Of a DNA stretch of 64,000 bases, positions 17,193-24,879 are shown piece by piece. The notes under the pieces were generated by a model that worked only from the letters and a program-made list of their open reading frames with translations, made no database searches and had not been told where the DNA came from. Each line of letters opens with the position of its first letter. Position 1 is the stretch's first letter. A program made the position numbers and the translations under genes. Source of the DNA: Pengzhenrongella sicca (lineage in GTDB: Bacteria > Actinomycetota > Actinomycetes > Actinomycetales > Cellulomonadaceae); the NCBI RefSeq assembly GCF_017569225.1, contig NZ_CP071868.1, forward strand, positions 2,480,001-2,544,000, written 5' to 3'.

Positions 17193-18809
17193 CTACTCCA
17201 CCGTGACGACGATCGAGTGCTGCCCGGTGGCGCCGTCGGGCACGGTGTCGACGCGATCGGCAGTCTGGACCTCCCCGGTGGCATCGGTCGCGCGGACCGT
17301 GAGCTGGTGCGACCCCGGGGTCGCGTCCCACACGAACGACCACTGCCGCCAGGTGTCGATCGAGGCCTCGGTCGCGAGCGTCGCCGCGGCCCAGTCGCCG
17401 TCGTCCACCTGGACCTCGACGGCCGTGACGCCCCGCTGCTGGGCCCACGCGGTGCCCCCGATCGCGACCTGCCCGGCGGGCACGCGGTCCAACGAGCGGG
17501 GAACCTCGATGCGCGACGCCGTCTTGATCGGCCCCTTCTCCGACCAGCCCCGGTCGGTCCAGTACGCGCGGGCATCGGCGAATCGGGTCACCTCGAGGTC
17601 GACGACCCACTTGGTCGCGGAGACGTAGCCGTACAGCCCGGGGACGACCATGCGCACCGGGAACCCGTGGTCGGCGGGCAGCGGCTCGTCGTTCATGCCG
17701 ATCGCGAGCATCGCGTCCCGGTCGTCGGTCAGCGCCGCGAGCGGGGTCGACGCGGAGAAGCCGTCGATGCTGGTGGACAGCACCATGTCGGCGTCGGCCG
17801 TCGGCCGGGCCCGGGCCAGCAGTTCGCGGACCGGCAGCCCGAGCCACTTGGCGTTGCCGGCCAGGTCTCCCCCGACGACGTTGGACACGCAGGTGAGCGT
17901 CACCCAGGACTCGATCAGGTCCGCGTCGAGGAGATCCTGGAAGGAGATCTCGATCTCCTCCTCCACGAGTCCGTGCACGCGCAGGCGCCACGAGTCGACG
18001 TCGACCTGGGGAACGGCCAGCGCGGTGTCGATCCGGTAGAAGTCGCCGTTGGGGGTCACGAACGGCGCTGCGCCGACGACGCCGGACTCCACCCCGGCGG
18101 GCAGCGCGGCGGCCCGACGCGACGCCGTCGGCAGCCGGAGCGCTCGCCGGGCGGCCTCGACGGTCCGCGTCGCCTGCCCGAGCACCTGGCCTCCCACCCC
18201 GGCCAGGGCCGCGACGGCCGAGGTGACGAGGGCCGCCGCGATGAAGGACCGGCGGCCGAGGCCGCGATCGGCACCCGGCGCGGCGCGATCCGGTACGTCG
18301 CGATCCGGCGCGGTGCGATCCGGTACGTCGCGATCGCCCTCGGCCGCGCGGCGCGCCCCGGGCAGTCGGGACACGAGGACGCGCAGCGCGACGAGCCCGA
18401 CGGCGCCGCCGACGAGGCTCGGGACGACCGCCACGGCGGACGCGCTCGGCCGGGTCACCGCCGCGGCCGCGCCGACCGCCGCCAGCACGACGACGACGCC
18501 GGCCCCGAGCGCCCAGCGGCGGCGCGCGAGCACGCCGGCGACGGCTGCGACCAGCGCGATCACCACCGCCATGCTGACCAGAAGGGCGAGCTTGTCGTTC
18601 GTCCCGAACGTCGCGATCGCGAAGTCCTTCAGCGCCGGCGGCGTCGCGTCGATGAAGACTCCGCCGACGGCGATCAGGGGCGCCGCCTGGGGCGCGACGA
18701 CCACGGCGACGAGCTGCGCGACCGCGAGGGTGGTCGCGGCGGCCAGCACGCCCGCGAGGGCGGCCAAGAGCGTCGTGCCGACCTTGGCGTGGGGACGACG
18801 TGCACGCAT
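17193..18809 (-). CDS. Membrane-anchored molybdopterin-dependent oxidoreductase (sulfite-oxidase family)
   Basis: 538 aa from the ATG at 18809. Four hydrophobic helices lie within residues 12-147, then a linker with a duplicated decapeptide (DRDVPDRTAP / DRDVPDRAAP, 160-179), a twin-arginine-like GLGRRSFIAAALV at 184-196 with another hydrophobic stretch, and the sulfite-oxidase Mo domain. Cys307 in TLTCVSN is the expected molybdenum ligand. The C-terminus is a Mo-co dimerisation (Ig-like) domain with DGDWAAATLA and WSFVWDATPGSHQLTVRATD. The substrate site faces outside; substrate unknown. An internal Arg-Arg signal after four helices is characteristic of actinobacterial members. Confidence 0.88.
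   Translation of the reverse strand: MRARRPHAKVGTTLLAALAGVLAAATTLAVAQLVAVVVAPQAAPLIAVGGVFIDATPPALKDFAIATFGTNDKLALLVSMAVVIALVAAVAGVLARRRWALGAGVVVVLAAVGAAAAVTRPSASAVAVVPSLVGGAVGLVALRVLVSRLPGARRAAEGDRDVPDRTAPDRDVPDRAAPGADRGLGRRSFIAAALVTSAVAALAGVGGQVLGQATRTVEAARRALRLPTASRRAAALPAGVESGVVGAAPFVTPNGDFYRIDTALAVPQVDVDSWRLRVHGLVEEEIEISFQDLLDADLIESWVTLTCVSNVVGGDLAGNAKWLGLPVRELLARARPTADADMVLSTSIDGFSASTPLAALTDDRDAMLAIGMNDEPLPADHGFPVRMVVPGLYGYVSATKWVVDLEVTRFADARAYWTDRGWSEKGPIKTASRIEVPRSLDRVPAGQVAIGGTAWAQQRGVTAVEVQVDDGDWAAATLATEASIDTWRQWSFVWDATPGSHQLTVRATDATGEVQTADRVDTVPDGATGQHSIVVTVE
18276..18335. repeat. Duplicated 30-bp unit inside the molybdoenzyme gene
   Basis: Two adjacent 30-bp units (18276-18305 and 18306-18335) differing at one base, each containing GATCCGGTACGTCGCGATC. 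They encode a duplicated charged decapeptide in the periplasmic or cytoplasmic linker before the twin-arginine motif. Confidence 0.85.
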
Positions 18810-18962
18810 GAGGACTCCATATCCGGCCGACACCGCAGGCCACCTCGTGTCGGGATGCTGCTGACACGGGGAGTTCGGAGCCGGCCGCCGCCCGGATGGG
18901 TGCGGCTTGCTCACGCGACGGGCGTGTGACATCGTCCGAGAGGCCCGCAATGCACGGGGCGA

Positions 18963-19002
18963 CCGGACGAGGGAGCCGTACCCGGAGGGCGACAAGACGG
19001 CC
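18963..19002 (+). ncRNA. Guanidine-III riboswitch (ykkC-III)
   Basis: The 40-base segment starts CCGGACGAGG and ends GACAAGACGGCC, the conserved ends of the ykkC-III/guanidine-III aptamer. The H-type pseudoknot is complete: CCGG at 18963-18966 pairs with CCGG at 18982-18985, and GCCGT at 18975-18979 pairs with ACGGC at 18997-19001. The purine-rich ribosome site (AGGTGGAG, 19006-19013) begins a few bases after the second stem, so guanidinium binding probably controls ribosome access to the exporter gene that follows. Identification is from memory of the crystallised Thermobifida-type sequence and the match is close. Confidence 0.92.
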
Positions 19003-19019
19003 ACGAGGTGGAGACCGTC

Positions 19020-19334
19020 ATGTCATGGATCGTGCTCGTCCTGTCCGGCATCCTCGAGGCCGTGTGGGCAACCGCGCTCGGCAAGTCCGAGGGCTTCACA
19101 CGCCCGGCGGCGGTGGCTACCTTCGTCACCGCCCTCGCGCTGAGCATGGCCGGACTGGCCTACGCGATGCGCTCCCTGCCGGTCGGCACGTCCTACGCGG
19201 TCTGGGTCGGCATCGGCGCCGTCCTGACCGTCACCTACGCGATGCTGACCGGCGAGGAGGCGTTCTCCGTGCTCAAGGTGGCGCTGCTCGTCGGCATCGT
19301 CGGCTGCGTCCTCGGCCTCAAGCTGCTCCACTGA
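19020..19334 (+). CDS. sugE: Guanidinium exporter, SMR family (Gdx/SugE)
   Basis: 104 aa, four transmembrane helices, small multidrug resistance family, Gdx subgroup. Residues that define guanidinium exporters are all present: Gly10, Glu13 (central proton/substrate carboxylate, in GILEAVW), Ser42 and Trp62 (in YAVWVGIGAV). It acts as an antiparallel dimer exchanging guanidinium for protons. The ATG at 19020 is chosen: a GTG at 19008 lies within the ribosome-binding site. The upstream guanidine-III riboswitch independently identifies the substrate, making this one of the best-supported functional calls in the window. Confidence 0.95.
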   Translation: MSWIVLVLSGILEAVWATALGKSEGFTRPAAVATFVTALALSMAGLAYAMRSLPVGTSYAVWVGIGAVLTVTYAMLTGEEAFSVLKVALLVGIVGCVLGLKLLH

Positions 19335-19352
19335 CGTGGGCGGGACGAGCGC

Positions 19353-19658
19353 CTATCGGGCCGCGATGCCGTCCAGTCGAAGCTCGAGGCTCTCGTCGCG
19401 GTGACTCCCCGCCGAGCCGACGTGCTTGACCGGCGCCGTCGGGCCGTTCTTGAGCACCCCGTACAGCGCCATCGCGTGGCCACGGCCGACGTCGTACTCG
19501 TCCTTGAGCCAGGCGAGGAACTCCGTCGCCTTCGTCTCCGGGCCGTAGCCGCGACCTGCGGCCTCGTCGAGGAGCTGTTGCGGCGTACGACCCGTCTTCG
19601 TCTCGATCGCGTCGAGGTAGGCCTGATAAGACACGGGGAGCCTCTCGTCTGAGTTCAC
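19353..19658 (-). CDS. DUF4287 domain-containing protein
   Basis: 101 aa, soluble. Pattern SYQAYLDAIETKTGRTPQQLL, YGPETKATEFLAWLKDEYDVGRGHAMALYGVL matches DUF4287, a small helical domain of unknown role often found alone or next to DUF5655. Starts at GTG (19658), which lies in a 17-bp direct repeat; another GTG-rich copy follows upstream, so the exact start is uncertain by a few codons. Convergent with sugE, 18 bases apart. Confidence 0.8.
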   Translation of the reverse strand: MNSDERLPVSYQAYLDAIETKTGRTPQQLLDEAAGRGYGPETKATEFLAWLKDEYDVGRGHAMALYGVLKNGPTAPVKHVGSAGSHRDESLELRLDGIAAR

Positions 19659-19686
19659 GTCACCACATCGTTCACGTCACCACATC
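19653..19686. repeat. Exact 17-bp tandem duplication at the DUF4287 start
   Basis: GTTCACGTCACCACATC occurs twice back to back (19653-19669 and 19670-19686). The first copy contains the GTG start codon of the minus-strand gene, so the duplication copies the translation start region. Confidence 0.85.
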
Positions 19687-19778
19687 GTCGGCGCTCGGTG
19701 CCGACCGATCAAGAGGGCGTCGGTTGTGAGAGCCGACCACGAACGGGCTGCGCGGCCGGCTGGGCTAGCGTGCGCGGG

Positions 19779-20693
19779 ATGAGCCTGCCGCCTGACCTGC
19801 CCCGCCCCCACGCCGTCGGCTTCGTCGGGCTGGGGGTCATGGGCGCCCCGATGGCCGGGCACATCCTGCGGGCCGGCCACCGGCTGCACGTGACCGCGCG
19901 CCGGCCGGAGTCCGCCGCCGCGCTCGTCGGCGCCGGGGCCACGTGGCACCCGACCGCACGGGAGCTCGCGGGCCGGGTCGACGTCGTCGTCCTCATGCTG
20001 CCCGACCTGCCCGACATCGAGGCGCTCCTGGCCGGCGCCGAAGGCCTCCTCGCGGGCGTCGCCGAGCCGCTGCGGGTCGTGATCAGCTCGACGGTGTCGC
20101 CCGCGGGCGTCCGGGCGCTCGACGCGCGGGTCCGGGCCGAGACGGGCGGGCTCGCGCGCCTCGTCGACGCGCCCGTGAGCGGCGGCGAGGAGGGCGCGGT
20201 CGCGGGCACGCTCTCGGTGATGGTGGGCGGGCAGGCCGACGACGTCGCGCCCGCCCTCGCCGTGCTCGCGGCCACCGGCCGGGCCGTCCACCTCGGGCCG
20301 CTCGGGGCGGGGCAGGTCGCCAAGGCATGCAACCAGCTCATCGTCGCGGCGACCGTCCTCGCGCTCGGGGAGGCATCGGTCATCGCCGAGCGCGCCGGGC
20401 TCGACGTCGCCGCGATGCTCGACCTGCTCGGCGGCGGGTACGCGGCGAGCCGCATCCTCGAGGTGAAGAAGACGCGCTTCGCCGAGCACGACCACAGCCC
20501 GTCCGGCCCGGCGAAGTTCATGGTCAAGGACCTGCGATTCGCCGCCGACGAGGCGCGCCTGACCGGCACGGCGACCCCGCAGCTCGACGTGCTCCGGGAC
20601 GTCTTCACCGCCCTGACCGCGGCGGGCCTCGGCGACCAGGACACCGCCGTCGTGCAGGCCTACCTGGAGGGCCTGACCCGGCGGGAGAGCTGA
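19779..20693 (+). CDS. NAD(P)-dependent beta-hydroxyacid dehydrogenase (3-hydroxyisobutyrate / tartronate-semialdehyde reductase family)
   Basis: 304 aa. Rossmann motif GFVGLGVMGAPMAGHIL near residue 12, substrate loop DAPVSGGEEGAVAGTLSVMVGG, and GAGQVAKACNQLIVA with the catalytic Lys. The C-terminal helical domain (FMVKDLRFAADEARLTG) completes the fold. It oxidises or reduces a beta-hydroxyacid at the expense of NAD(P); glyoxylate/tartronate semialdehyde and 3-hydroxyisobutyrate are both possible. ATG at 19779 gives the standard family N-terminus; a longer upstream frame is not supported. No partner genes nearby. Confidence 0.88.
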   Translation: MSLPPDLPRPHAVGFVGLGVMGAPMAGHILRAGHRLHVTARRPESAAALVGAGATWHPTARELAGRVDVVVLMLPDLPDIEALLAGAEGLLAGVAEPLRVVISSTVSPAGVRALDARVRAETGGLARLVDAPVSGGEEGAVAGTLSVMVGGQADDVAPALAVLAATGRAVHLGPLGAGQVAKACNQLIVAATVLALGEASVIAERAGLDVAAMLDLLGGGYAASRILEVKKTRFAEHDHSPSGPAKFMVKDLRFAADEARLTGTATPQLDVLRDVFTALTAAGLGDQDTAVVQAYLEGLTRRES

Positions 20694-20722
20694 CCACGGG
20701 GCCGAGCGGACTCTCGGGGCGG

Positions 20723-21319
20723 CTACTCGTCGATGACGGTGTCGCGGGTGTGCTCGCCGTAGAAGGCTGACTGGCGGCGCATGAGCTCGCGCATCGAGAC
20801 GTCCGGCCCGACCCCGTACACGGTGCCGCCGAAGTCGAGCGTGCGCTGGATCGCCCAGATCTCGTCGTGCCGGTCGGGCGGCAGGATGCTCGCCGGGTCG
20901 CCGACCGCGACCCACCCGATCGGAACGACCGCTCCCGCGGGAACCACCGTGTTGACCTGCACGACGCCGTTGATCCTCACCTCGGCGCCGGCCCCGATCC
21001 GGCTCCCCGGGAACAGCGACGCCCCAGTCGCGATGAAGGCCTCGTCGCCGACGGTGGCGCCGTTCACGTGCGCGTGCGGACCGACCATGACAGCCGAGCC
21101 GTTGACTGCCGGGTGGCCCGCGCGGCCGCGGACGAGGGCCTGCTCCATGATCACGGTGTCCGCCCCGATGGTCACCCAGCCGTCCTCGGCGGTGACGACG
21201 GCGCCGTGCAGCACCCGCGCGCCCGCTCCGACGCGCACGTCGCCGACGAGCACGGCCGTCGGCGCGATGTACGCCGAGGGGTCGATCGACGGGTCCTGGT
21301 CGCGGTGGCGGACTCTCAC
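20723..21319 (-). CDS. Gamma-carbonic-anhydrase-like left-handed beta-helix protein
   Basis: 198 aa. Hexapeptide repeats from about residue 14 to 135 (YIAPTAVLVGDVRVGAGARVL, VMVGPHAHVNGATVGDEAFIATGASL) make a left-handed beta helix. Metal-ligand histidines appear in VGPHAHVNGA, though the third expected His is not obvious; the family contains both carbonic anhydrases and inactive or acyl-transferase-like members, so catalytic activity is uncertain. GTG start at 21319 overlaps the stop of the upstream cupin gene (GTGA), showing co-translation. Confidence 0.82.
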   Translation of the reverse strand: MRVRHRDQDPSIDPSAYIAPTAVLVGDVRVGAGARVLHGAVVTAEDGWVTIGADTVIMEQALVRGRAGHPAVNGSAVMVGPHAHVNGATVGDEAFIATGASLFPGSRIGAGAEVRINGVVQVNTVVPAGAVVPIGWVAVGDPASILPPDRHDEIWAIQRTLDFGGTVYGVGPDVSMRELMRRQSAFYGEHTRDTVIDE

Positions 21320-21687
21320 GGTGCATCGAGTTCGCGCAGCTGCGAGGTCAGGTCGCCGCCGGCGTCCCCGGTGTTGACCGTCCCCTGGGGCTCGATGAGG
21401 AGCGCCTGCACCTCGGCTGTAGCTCTCGGACAATGCTCGACGCCCCGTGGCACCACGAACACATCCTGGGGCCCGAGCACCACATCGCGGTCGCGAAGCT
21501 GGATCGTCAGCTCTCCGCTGAGCACCAGGAACAGCTCGTCGGTGTCGGGGTGCGTGTGCCACACGAACTCGCCCAGGATCTTGACGACCTTGAGGTCGTA
21601 GTCGTTGATGCTCGTCAGCCGGTGGGGCTGCCAGTGCTCGGTCATGCTCGAGAGGGCGGTCAGCACGTTACGCACGTCGTCGCTCAT
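21316..21687 (-). CDS. Cupin domain protein
   Basis: 123 aa, one cupin_2 barrel. Motif 1: FVWHTHPDTDELFLVLSGEL with His-x-His and Glu ligands; motif 2: VFVVPRGVEHCPRA with the last His. A metal-binding small-molecule or sensor role is likely. It is translationally coupled to the gamma-carbonic-anhydrase-like gene downstream. The start ATG at 21687 is followed by MSDDVRNV, without alternatives nearby. Confidence 0.87.
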   Translation of the reverse strand: MSDDVRNVLTALSSMTEHWQPHRLTSINDYDLKVVKILGEFVWHTHPDTDELFLVLSGELTIQLRDRDVVLGPQDVFVVPRGVEHCPRATAEVQALLIEPQGTVNTGDAGGDLTSQLRELDAP

Positions 21688-21720
21688 GAGGTGAACGGTA
21701 GCGAACCACCGGTCGCGACC

Positions 21721-21794
21721 CGCCGAAGTAGTCCATCCGCGGTGAGGCAGTCCTTCCTGACGGACTACTTCACCGCGGAAGGACTACTTCGCCG
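21721..21794. repeat. Long imperfect hairpin built from 19-bp tandem units
   Basis: Two 33-base arms (21721-21753 and 21762-21794) are complementary except for a few positions, separated by the 8-base loop TTCCTGAC. The right arm is made of units starting GGACTACTTC at 21762, 21781 and a degenerate third at 21800, 19 bases apart. It sits between the SGNH hydrolase stop and the cupin start, both on the minus strand. It could be a terminator of the TetR-SGNH unit or a REP-like intergenic element. Confidence 0.75.
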
Positions 21795-21838
21795 AGGAAG
21801 GACGACCTCGCCGCAACCGGCGCCGTCGAAGACCCCGC

Positions 21839-23002
21839 TCAGCGCGCTCCGAACGGTCCGTCCGTCGCGAACGCATAGGCGGCGAAGCGCTCGCCGATGA
21901 GGCGGTGGGTGGCGGTGTCGGGGTGCAGCGCGTCCGAGAGCGGCAGCGCGACGGCGTCCGCCTCGCCGTACAGGGCGGTCCCGTCCAGGTAGTGCAGGTT
22001 CGGGTCGTCGGCCCGGCGCTCGACGAGCGACGCCATCGCCTCGCGGATGACCCGCAGGGTGAGGCTGCCCTGCGCCTGGTCCTCGCTGCGGCCGGTGGCG
22101 ATGAACCGCACGCGGCCGGCGGCGAGCTCCGCCGGGTCGAACGCGCCCGGCCCGGGCGTGTCCTCGTGGATGCCGCAGAACAGGGGTGAGATGAGCACCA
22201 GCGGCGTCGTCGGGTGACCGTCGCGGATGGTGTCGAGGAAGCCGTGGATCGCGGGCACGAAAGCGCGGAGCCGCATCAGGTCGAGGTTCACCACGTTGAT
22301 CCCGAGCGCGACGCTGATCAGGTTGGCCGGGGCGTCCCGGATCACGCGCGCGAGGAACGGGTCGACGAGCGCGGAGCCCCCGAAGCCGAGGTTGCGCAGC
22401 TCGACGCCGCCCTGGAGCGCGGCGACGGCCGGCCAGATCTGGGTCGGCGTGCTCGCGTTCGAGCCGTGGCTGATCGAGCTGCCGTGGTGGATCCAGGCCG
22501 GGCGGGTCGGCTCGACCGGGCGGACCGGTGCGTCCGTGCGCAGCTCGATCAGCTCGATGGACTCGTTGTGGGGCAGCCAGAGCTCGACCCGCTTCTCGCC
22601 CGCGGGCAGCCCGCGGAATCTCGTCGCGTACGCGGGGCCGGGATGGAACGCCGTCGCGCCGGTCTGGAGGTTGGCCTCAACGGCGTCGCCGCCCACGAGC
22701 AGGTCGCTCGCGACGAACGCGCCGTCGACCACCAGGTCGATGCTCCCCCGCGGCCGGTCCACGCCCACGTAGGTGAGCCGGGAGGGGTGCGAGACGAGCT
22801 CGATCGTGCGGGCCGCCGTCGACAGCACGAGGCGGACCCCGGAGGGCTGCCCCTCCATCATCAGCAGCTGCGGGTCCGGGTACTGGGCGCGCACCCAGGC
22901 CGGCAGACGGTGCGGGCGCAGCCCCCGGGCGGTGAGCTCCACCTCGGCGGCGCCGTGGAGCATCGGCGCGGTGAGGGGGGTCGTGATCGGCGTTGTTGTC
23001 AT
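21839..23002 (-). CDS. SGNH/GDSL-type hydrolase family protein
   Basis: 387 aa. Residues up to about 150 form a beta-sandwich resembling the N-terminal domain of bacterial two-domain carbohydrate esterases, followed by an SGNH hydrolase domain: HHGSSISHGSN (block I with nucleophile Ser), GFGGSALVDPF (block II Gly), SVALGINVVNLD (block III Asn) and SDALHPDTATH (block V Asp-x-x-His). Likely a deacetylase or esterase on sugars or lipids; no signal peptide, so it acts inside the cell unless exported otherwise. ATG at 23002 overlaps the stop of the TetR gene (ATGA), so regulator and enzyme are one unit. Confidence 0.85.
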   Translation of the reverse strand: MTTTPITTPLTAPMLHGAAEVELTARGLRPHRLPAWVRAQYPDPQLLMMEGQPSGVRLVLSTAARTIELVSHPSRLTYVGVDRPRGSIDLVVDGAFVASDLLVGGDAVEANLQTGATAFHPGPAYATRFRGLPAGEKRVELWLPHNESIELIELRTDAPVRPVEPTRPAWIHHGSSISHGSNASTPTQIWPAVAALQGGVELRNLGFGGSALVDPFLARVIRDAPANLISVALGINVVNLDLMRLRAFVPAIHGFLDTIRDGHPTTPLVLISPLFCGIHEDTPGPGAFDPAELAAGRVRFIATGRSEDQAQGSLTLRVIREAMASLVERRADDPNLHYLDGTALYGEADAVALPLSDALHPDTATHRLIGERFAAYAFATDGPFGAR

Positions 23003-23589
23003 GGCTGGATCCTGTCGGGAGAGTCGGTCGGCCACACCAGCAGGAGGGCGTCGAGCGCGTCGAGGGCGCGTCGCCAGGAGTCCTCGGGGCCAGGTTGGCT
23101 GTGGTCGAAGCTGCCGATGCGTTCCAGGGTGAGGAAGCCGTTGATCGTGGCGCCGATCAGGCGGGTGGCGTGCACCTGCTCCCCCGGCGGCAGGCCGTAG
23201 CCCAGCAGCACGGCGTCGGTCAGCGCGACGAAGGTGCGCGCTGCGCCGGACTCGACGGCGGCAGGTCCGGCTCGCCGTTCGAGCGACTGCCAGCGGCCGG
23301 GCGAGGCCTGCGCGAACTCGCGGTGCGCCTGCGCGAAGCCGTGCAGCGCGAGCCGCCCCGAGCGCCCGGCGATCGCCACTGCGACGCGGTCGGACAGCTC
23401 GGCGAGCGCGAGCGCGGTAATGCCGTCCAGCAGTGCCGCGCGGTCGCGGACGTGCGAGTACAGGCTGGGGGTCTGGACGCCGAGGCGGCGCGCGACCGCC
23501 GACAGCGTCACGCCGTCGAAGCCTGCCTCGTCGGCCAGGTCCGCGGCGCCGGCGATGATCGCCGCGGCGGAGAGAGATATGCGGGCCAT
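22999..23589 (-). CDS. TetR/AcrR-family regulator with WHG-type C-terminal domain
   Basis: 196 aa. N-terminal helix-turn-helix, residues about 8-52: AAIIAGAADLADEAGF, TLSAVARRLGVQTPSLYSHV. The C-terminal ligand domain carries FAQAHREFAQASPGRW and LIGATINGFLTLERIGSF, as in WHG-domain regulators. It probably represses its own operon with the downstream hydrolase, since inverted repeats overlap its promoter. ATG at 23589 is preferred; a GTG two codons upstream is also possible. A TATAGGCT-like -10 element about 10 bases upstream suggests a leaderless or near-leaderless transcript. Confidence 0.88.
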   Translation of the reverse strand: MARISLSAAAIIAGAADLADEAGFDGVTLSAVARRLGVQTPSLYSHVRDRAALLDGITALALAELSDRVAVAIAGRSGRLALHGFAQAHREFAQASPGRWQSLERRAGPAAVESGAARTFVALTDAVLLGYGLPPGEQVHATRLIGATINGFLTLERIGSFDHSQPGPEDSWRRALDALDALLLVWPTDSPDRIQP

Positions 23590-23623
23590 AGGCACAAGCC
23601 TATACCCATTAGGTGCCTACCTA
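23588..23623 (-). promoter_or_regulatory. Promoter and candidate operator of the TetR unit
   Basis: TAGGCAC at 23589-23595 and GTGCCTA at 23613-23619 form an inverted pair 17 bases apart, and TAGGTGCCTACCTA at 23610-23623 is itself a near palindrome. Both flank a TATAGG-type -10 sequence read on the minus strand. Position and symmetry fit autoregulation by the TetR protein. Confidence 0.4.
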
Positions 23624-23646
23624 TGACAGCCAGGGCTTGCCGTTGG

Positions 23647-24840
23647 CTAGCGCTGCAGCTCCGGGATCGCCGCGAGGTACGCCCGCACGTTACGGGCCAC
23701 CTCGCCGACCGAGTCCCCGCCGAACTTCTCCAGCAGCGCCTGTGCGAGCACGAGCGCAACCATGGCCTCGGCGACGACGGCGGCGGGCGGCACCGCGCAC
23801 ACGTCCGACCGCTGGTGCTGGGCCGTGGCCGGCTCCCCGCTCGCCGTGTCGACCGTCGCGAGCGCGTGCGGCACGGTCGAGATCGGCTTCATCGCGGCGC
23901 GGACCCGCAGGATCTCGCCGTTGGACATGCCGCCCTCGATGCCGCCCGCGCGGTTGGACCGGCGGCGGATCTGGCCGCTTGCGCCGTCGCGCTCCATCTC
24001 GTCATGCGCGGCCGAGCCGCGGCGCGTCGCGGTGCGGAAGCCGTCGCCGACCTCGACGCCCTTGATCGCCTGGATGCCCATGAGCGCCCCGGCCAGCTGC
24101 GCGTCGAGCCGCCGATCCGCGTGCACGTAGCTCCCGATCCCCGACGGCAGGCCGTAGGCGAGCACCTCGACGACCCCACCCAGGGTGTCCCCCGCCTTCT
24201 GGCAGTCGTCGATCTCGGCGACCATCGCGGCCGACGTCGCGGCGTGGGCGCAGCGCACCGGGTCGGCATCGAGGAAGATCGCGTCCTCGGGCAACGGCAG
24301 GTCGGCGCCGTCGGGCACGGCGACGGGGCCGATCGCGACGACGTGCGAGACGAGCCGGATGCCAGCGACCTGCTCGAGGAAGGCCGCCGCGACGGTGCCG
24401 AGTGCCACCCGCGTGGCGGTCTCGCGGGCCGACGCGCGCTCGAGCACGGGCCGGGCGTCGTCGAAGGCGTACTTGCGCATCCCGACGAGGTCGGCGTGCC
24501 CGGGCCGCGGCCGGGTCAGCGGCGCGTTGCGCGCCCGGTTGAGCAGCACGGGGTCGGCGACCGGGTCGGCCGACATCACGTCGACCCACTTGGGCCACTC
24601 GGAGTTGCCGATCTCGATCGCGATCGGTCCGCCCTGGGTCAGCCCGAGGCGGACGCCGCCGAGGATGCGCACGGCGTCTTGCTCGAACTTCATCCGCGCG
24701 CCGCGCCCGTACCCGAGCCGGCGGCGCGCGAGGGCGTCCTGAACGTCCGTGGAGGTGATGGCGACGCCGGAGGGGAGCCCCTCAAGGATCCCGACCAACG
24801 CCTCACCGTGCGATTCACCTGCGGTTAGCCAACGAAGCAT
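23647..24840 (-). CDS. aroC: Chorismate synthase
   Basis: 397 aa, normal length. Converts EPSP to chorismate, the last shikimate-pathway step, using reduced FMN. Signatures: [17 protein letters not shown] at the N-terminus (signature 1), SDVQDAL-like [55 protein letters not shown]-like [19 protein letters not shown] and a C-terminal [36 protein letters not shown] at 24840 is immediate. It is the last gene of the minus-strand block, 39 bases after pilO, and no aroK or aroB follows it within this window. Confidence 0.97.
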   Translation of the reverse strand: MLRWLTAGESHGEALVGILEGLPSGVAITSTDVQDALARRRLGYGRGARMKFEQDAVRILGGVRLGLTQGGPIAIEIGNSEWPKWVDVMSADPVADPVLLNRARNAPLTRPRPGHADLVGMRKYAFDDARPVLERASARETATRVALGTVAAAFLEQVAGIRLVSHVVAIGPVAVPDGADLPLPEDAIFLDADPVRCAHAATSAAMVAEIDDCQKAGDTLGGVVEVLAYGLPSGIGSYVHADRRLDAQLAGALMGIQAIKGVEVGDGFRTATRRGSAAHDEMERDGASGQIRRRSNRAGGIEGGMSNGEILRVRAAMKPISTVPHALATVDTASGEPATAQHQRSDVCAVPPAAVVAEAMVALVLAQALLEKFGGDSVGEVARNVRAYLAAIPELQR

Positions 24841-24879
24841 GGGGGGATCATTTCACGTGATCGGGCCGCGGCCCGACCG

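Noticed and set aside
18890-19002. Guanidine-I (ykkC-yxkD) riboswitch, suggested by GTCCGAGAG at 18936-18944
   Set aside because: The upstream GGGTTCCG element of guanidine-I is missing, while the guanidine-III pseudoknot is complete further downstream.
20702-20717. Terminator between the dehydrogenase and gamma-carbonic-anhydrase genes
   Set aside because: Only a 5-bp stem (CCGAG/CTCGG), too short to call in this base composition.
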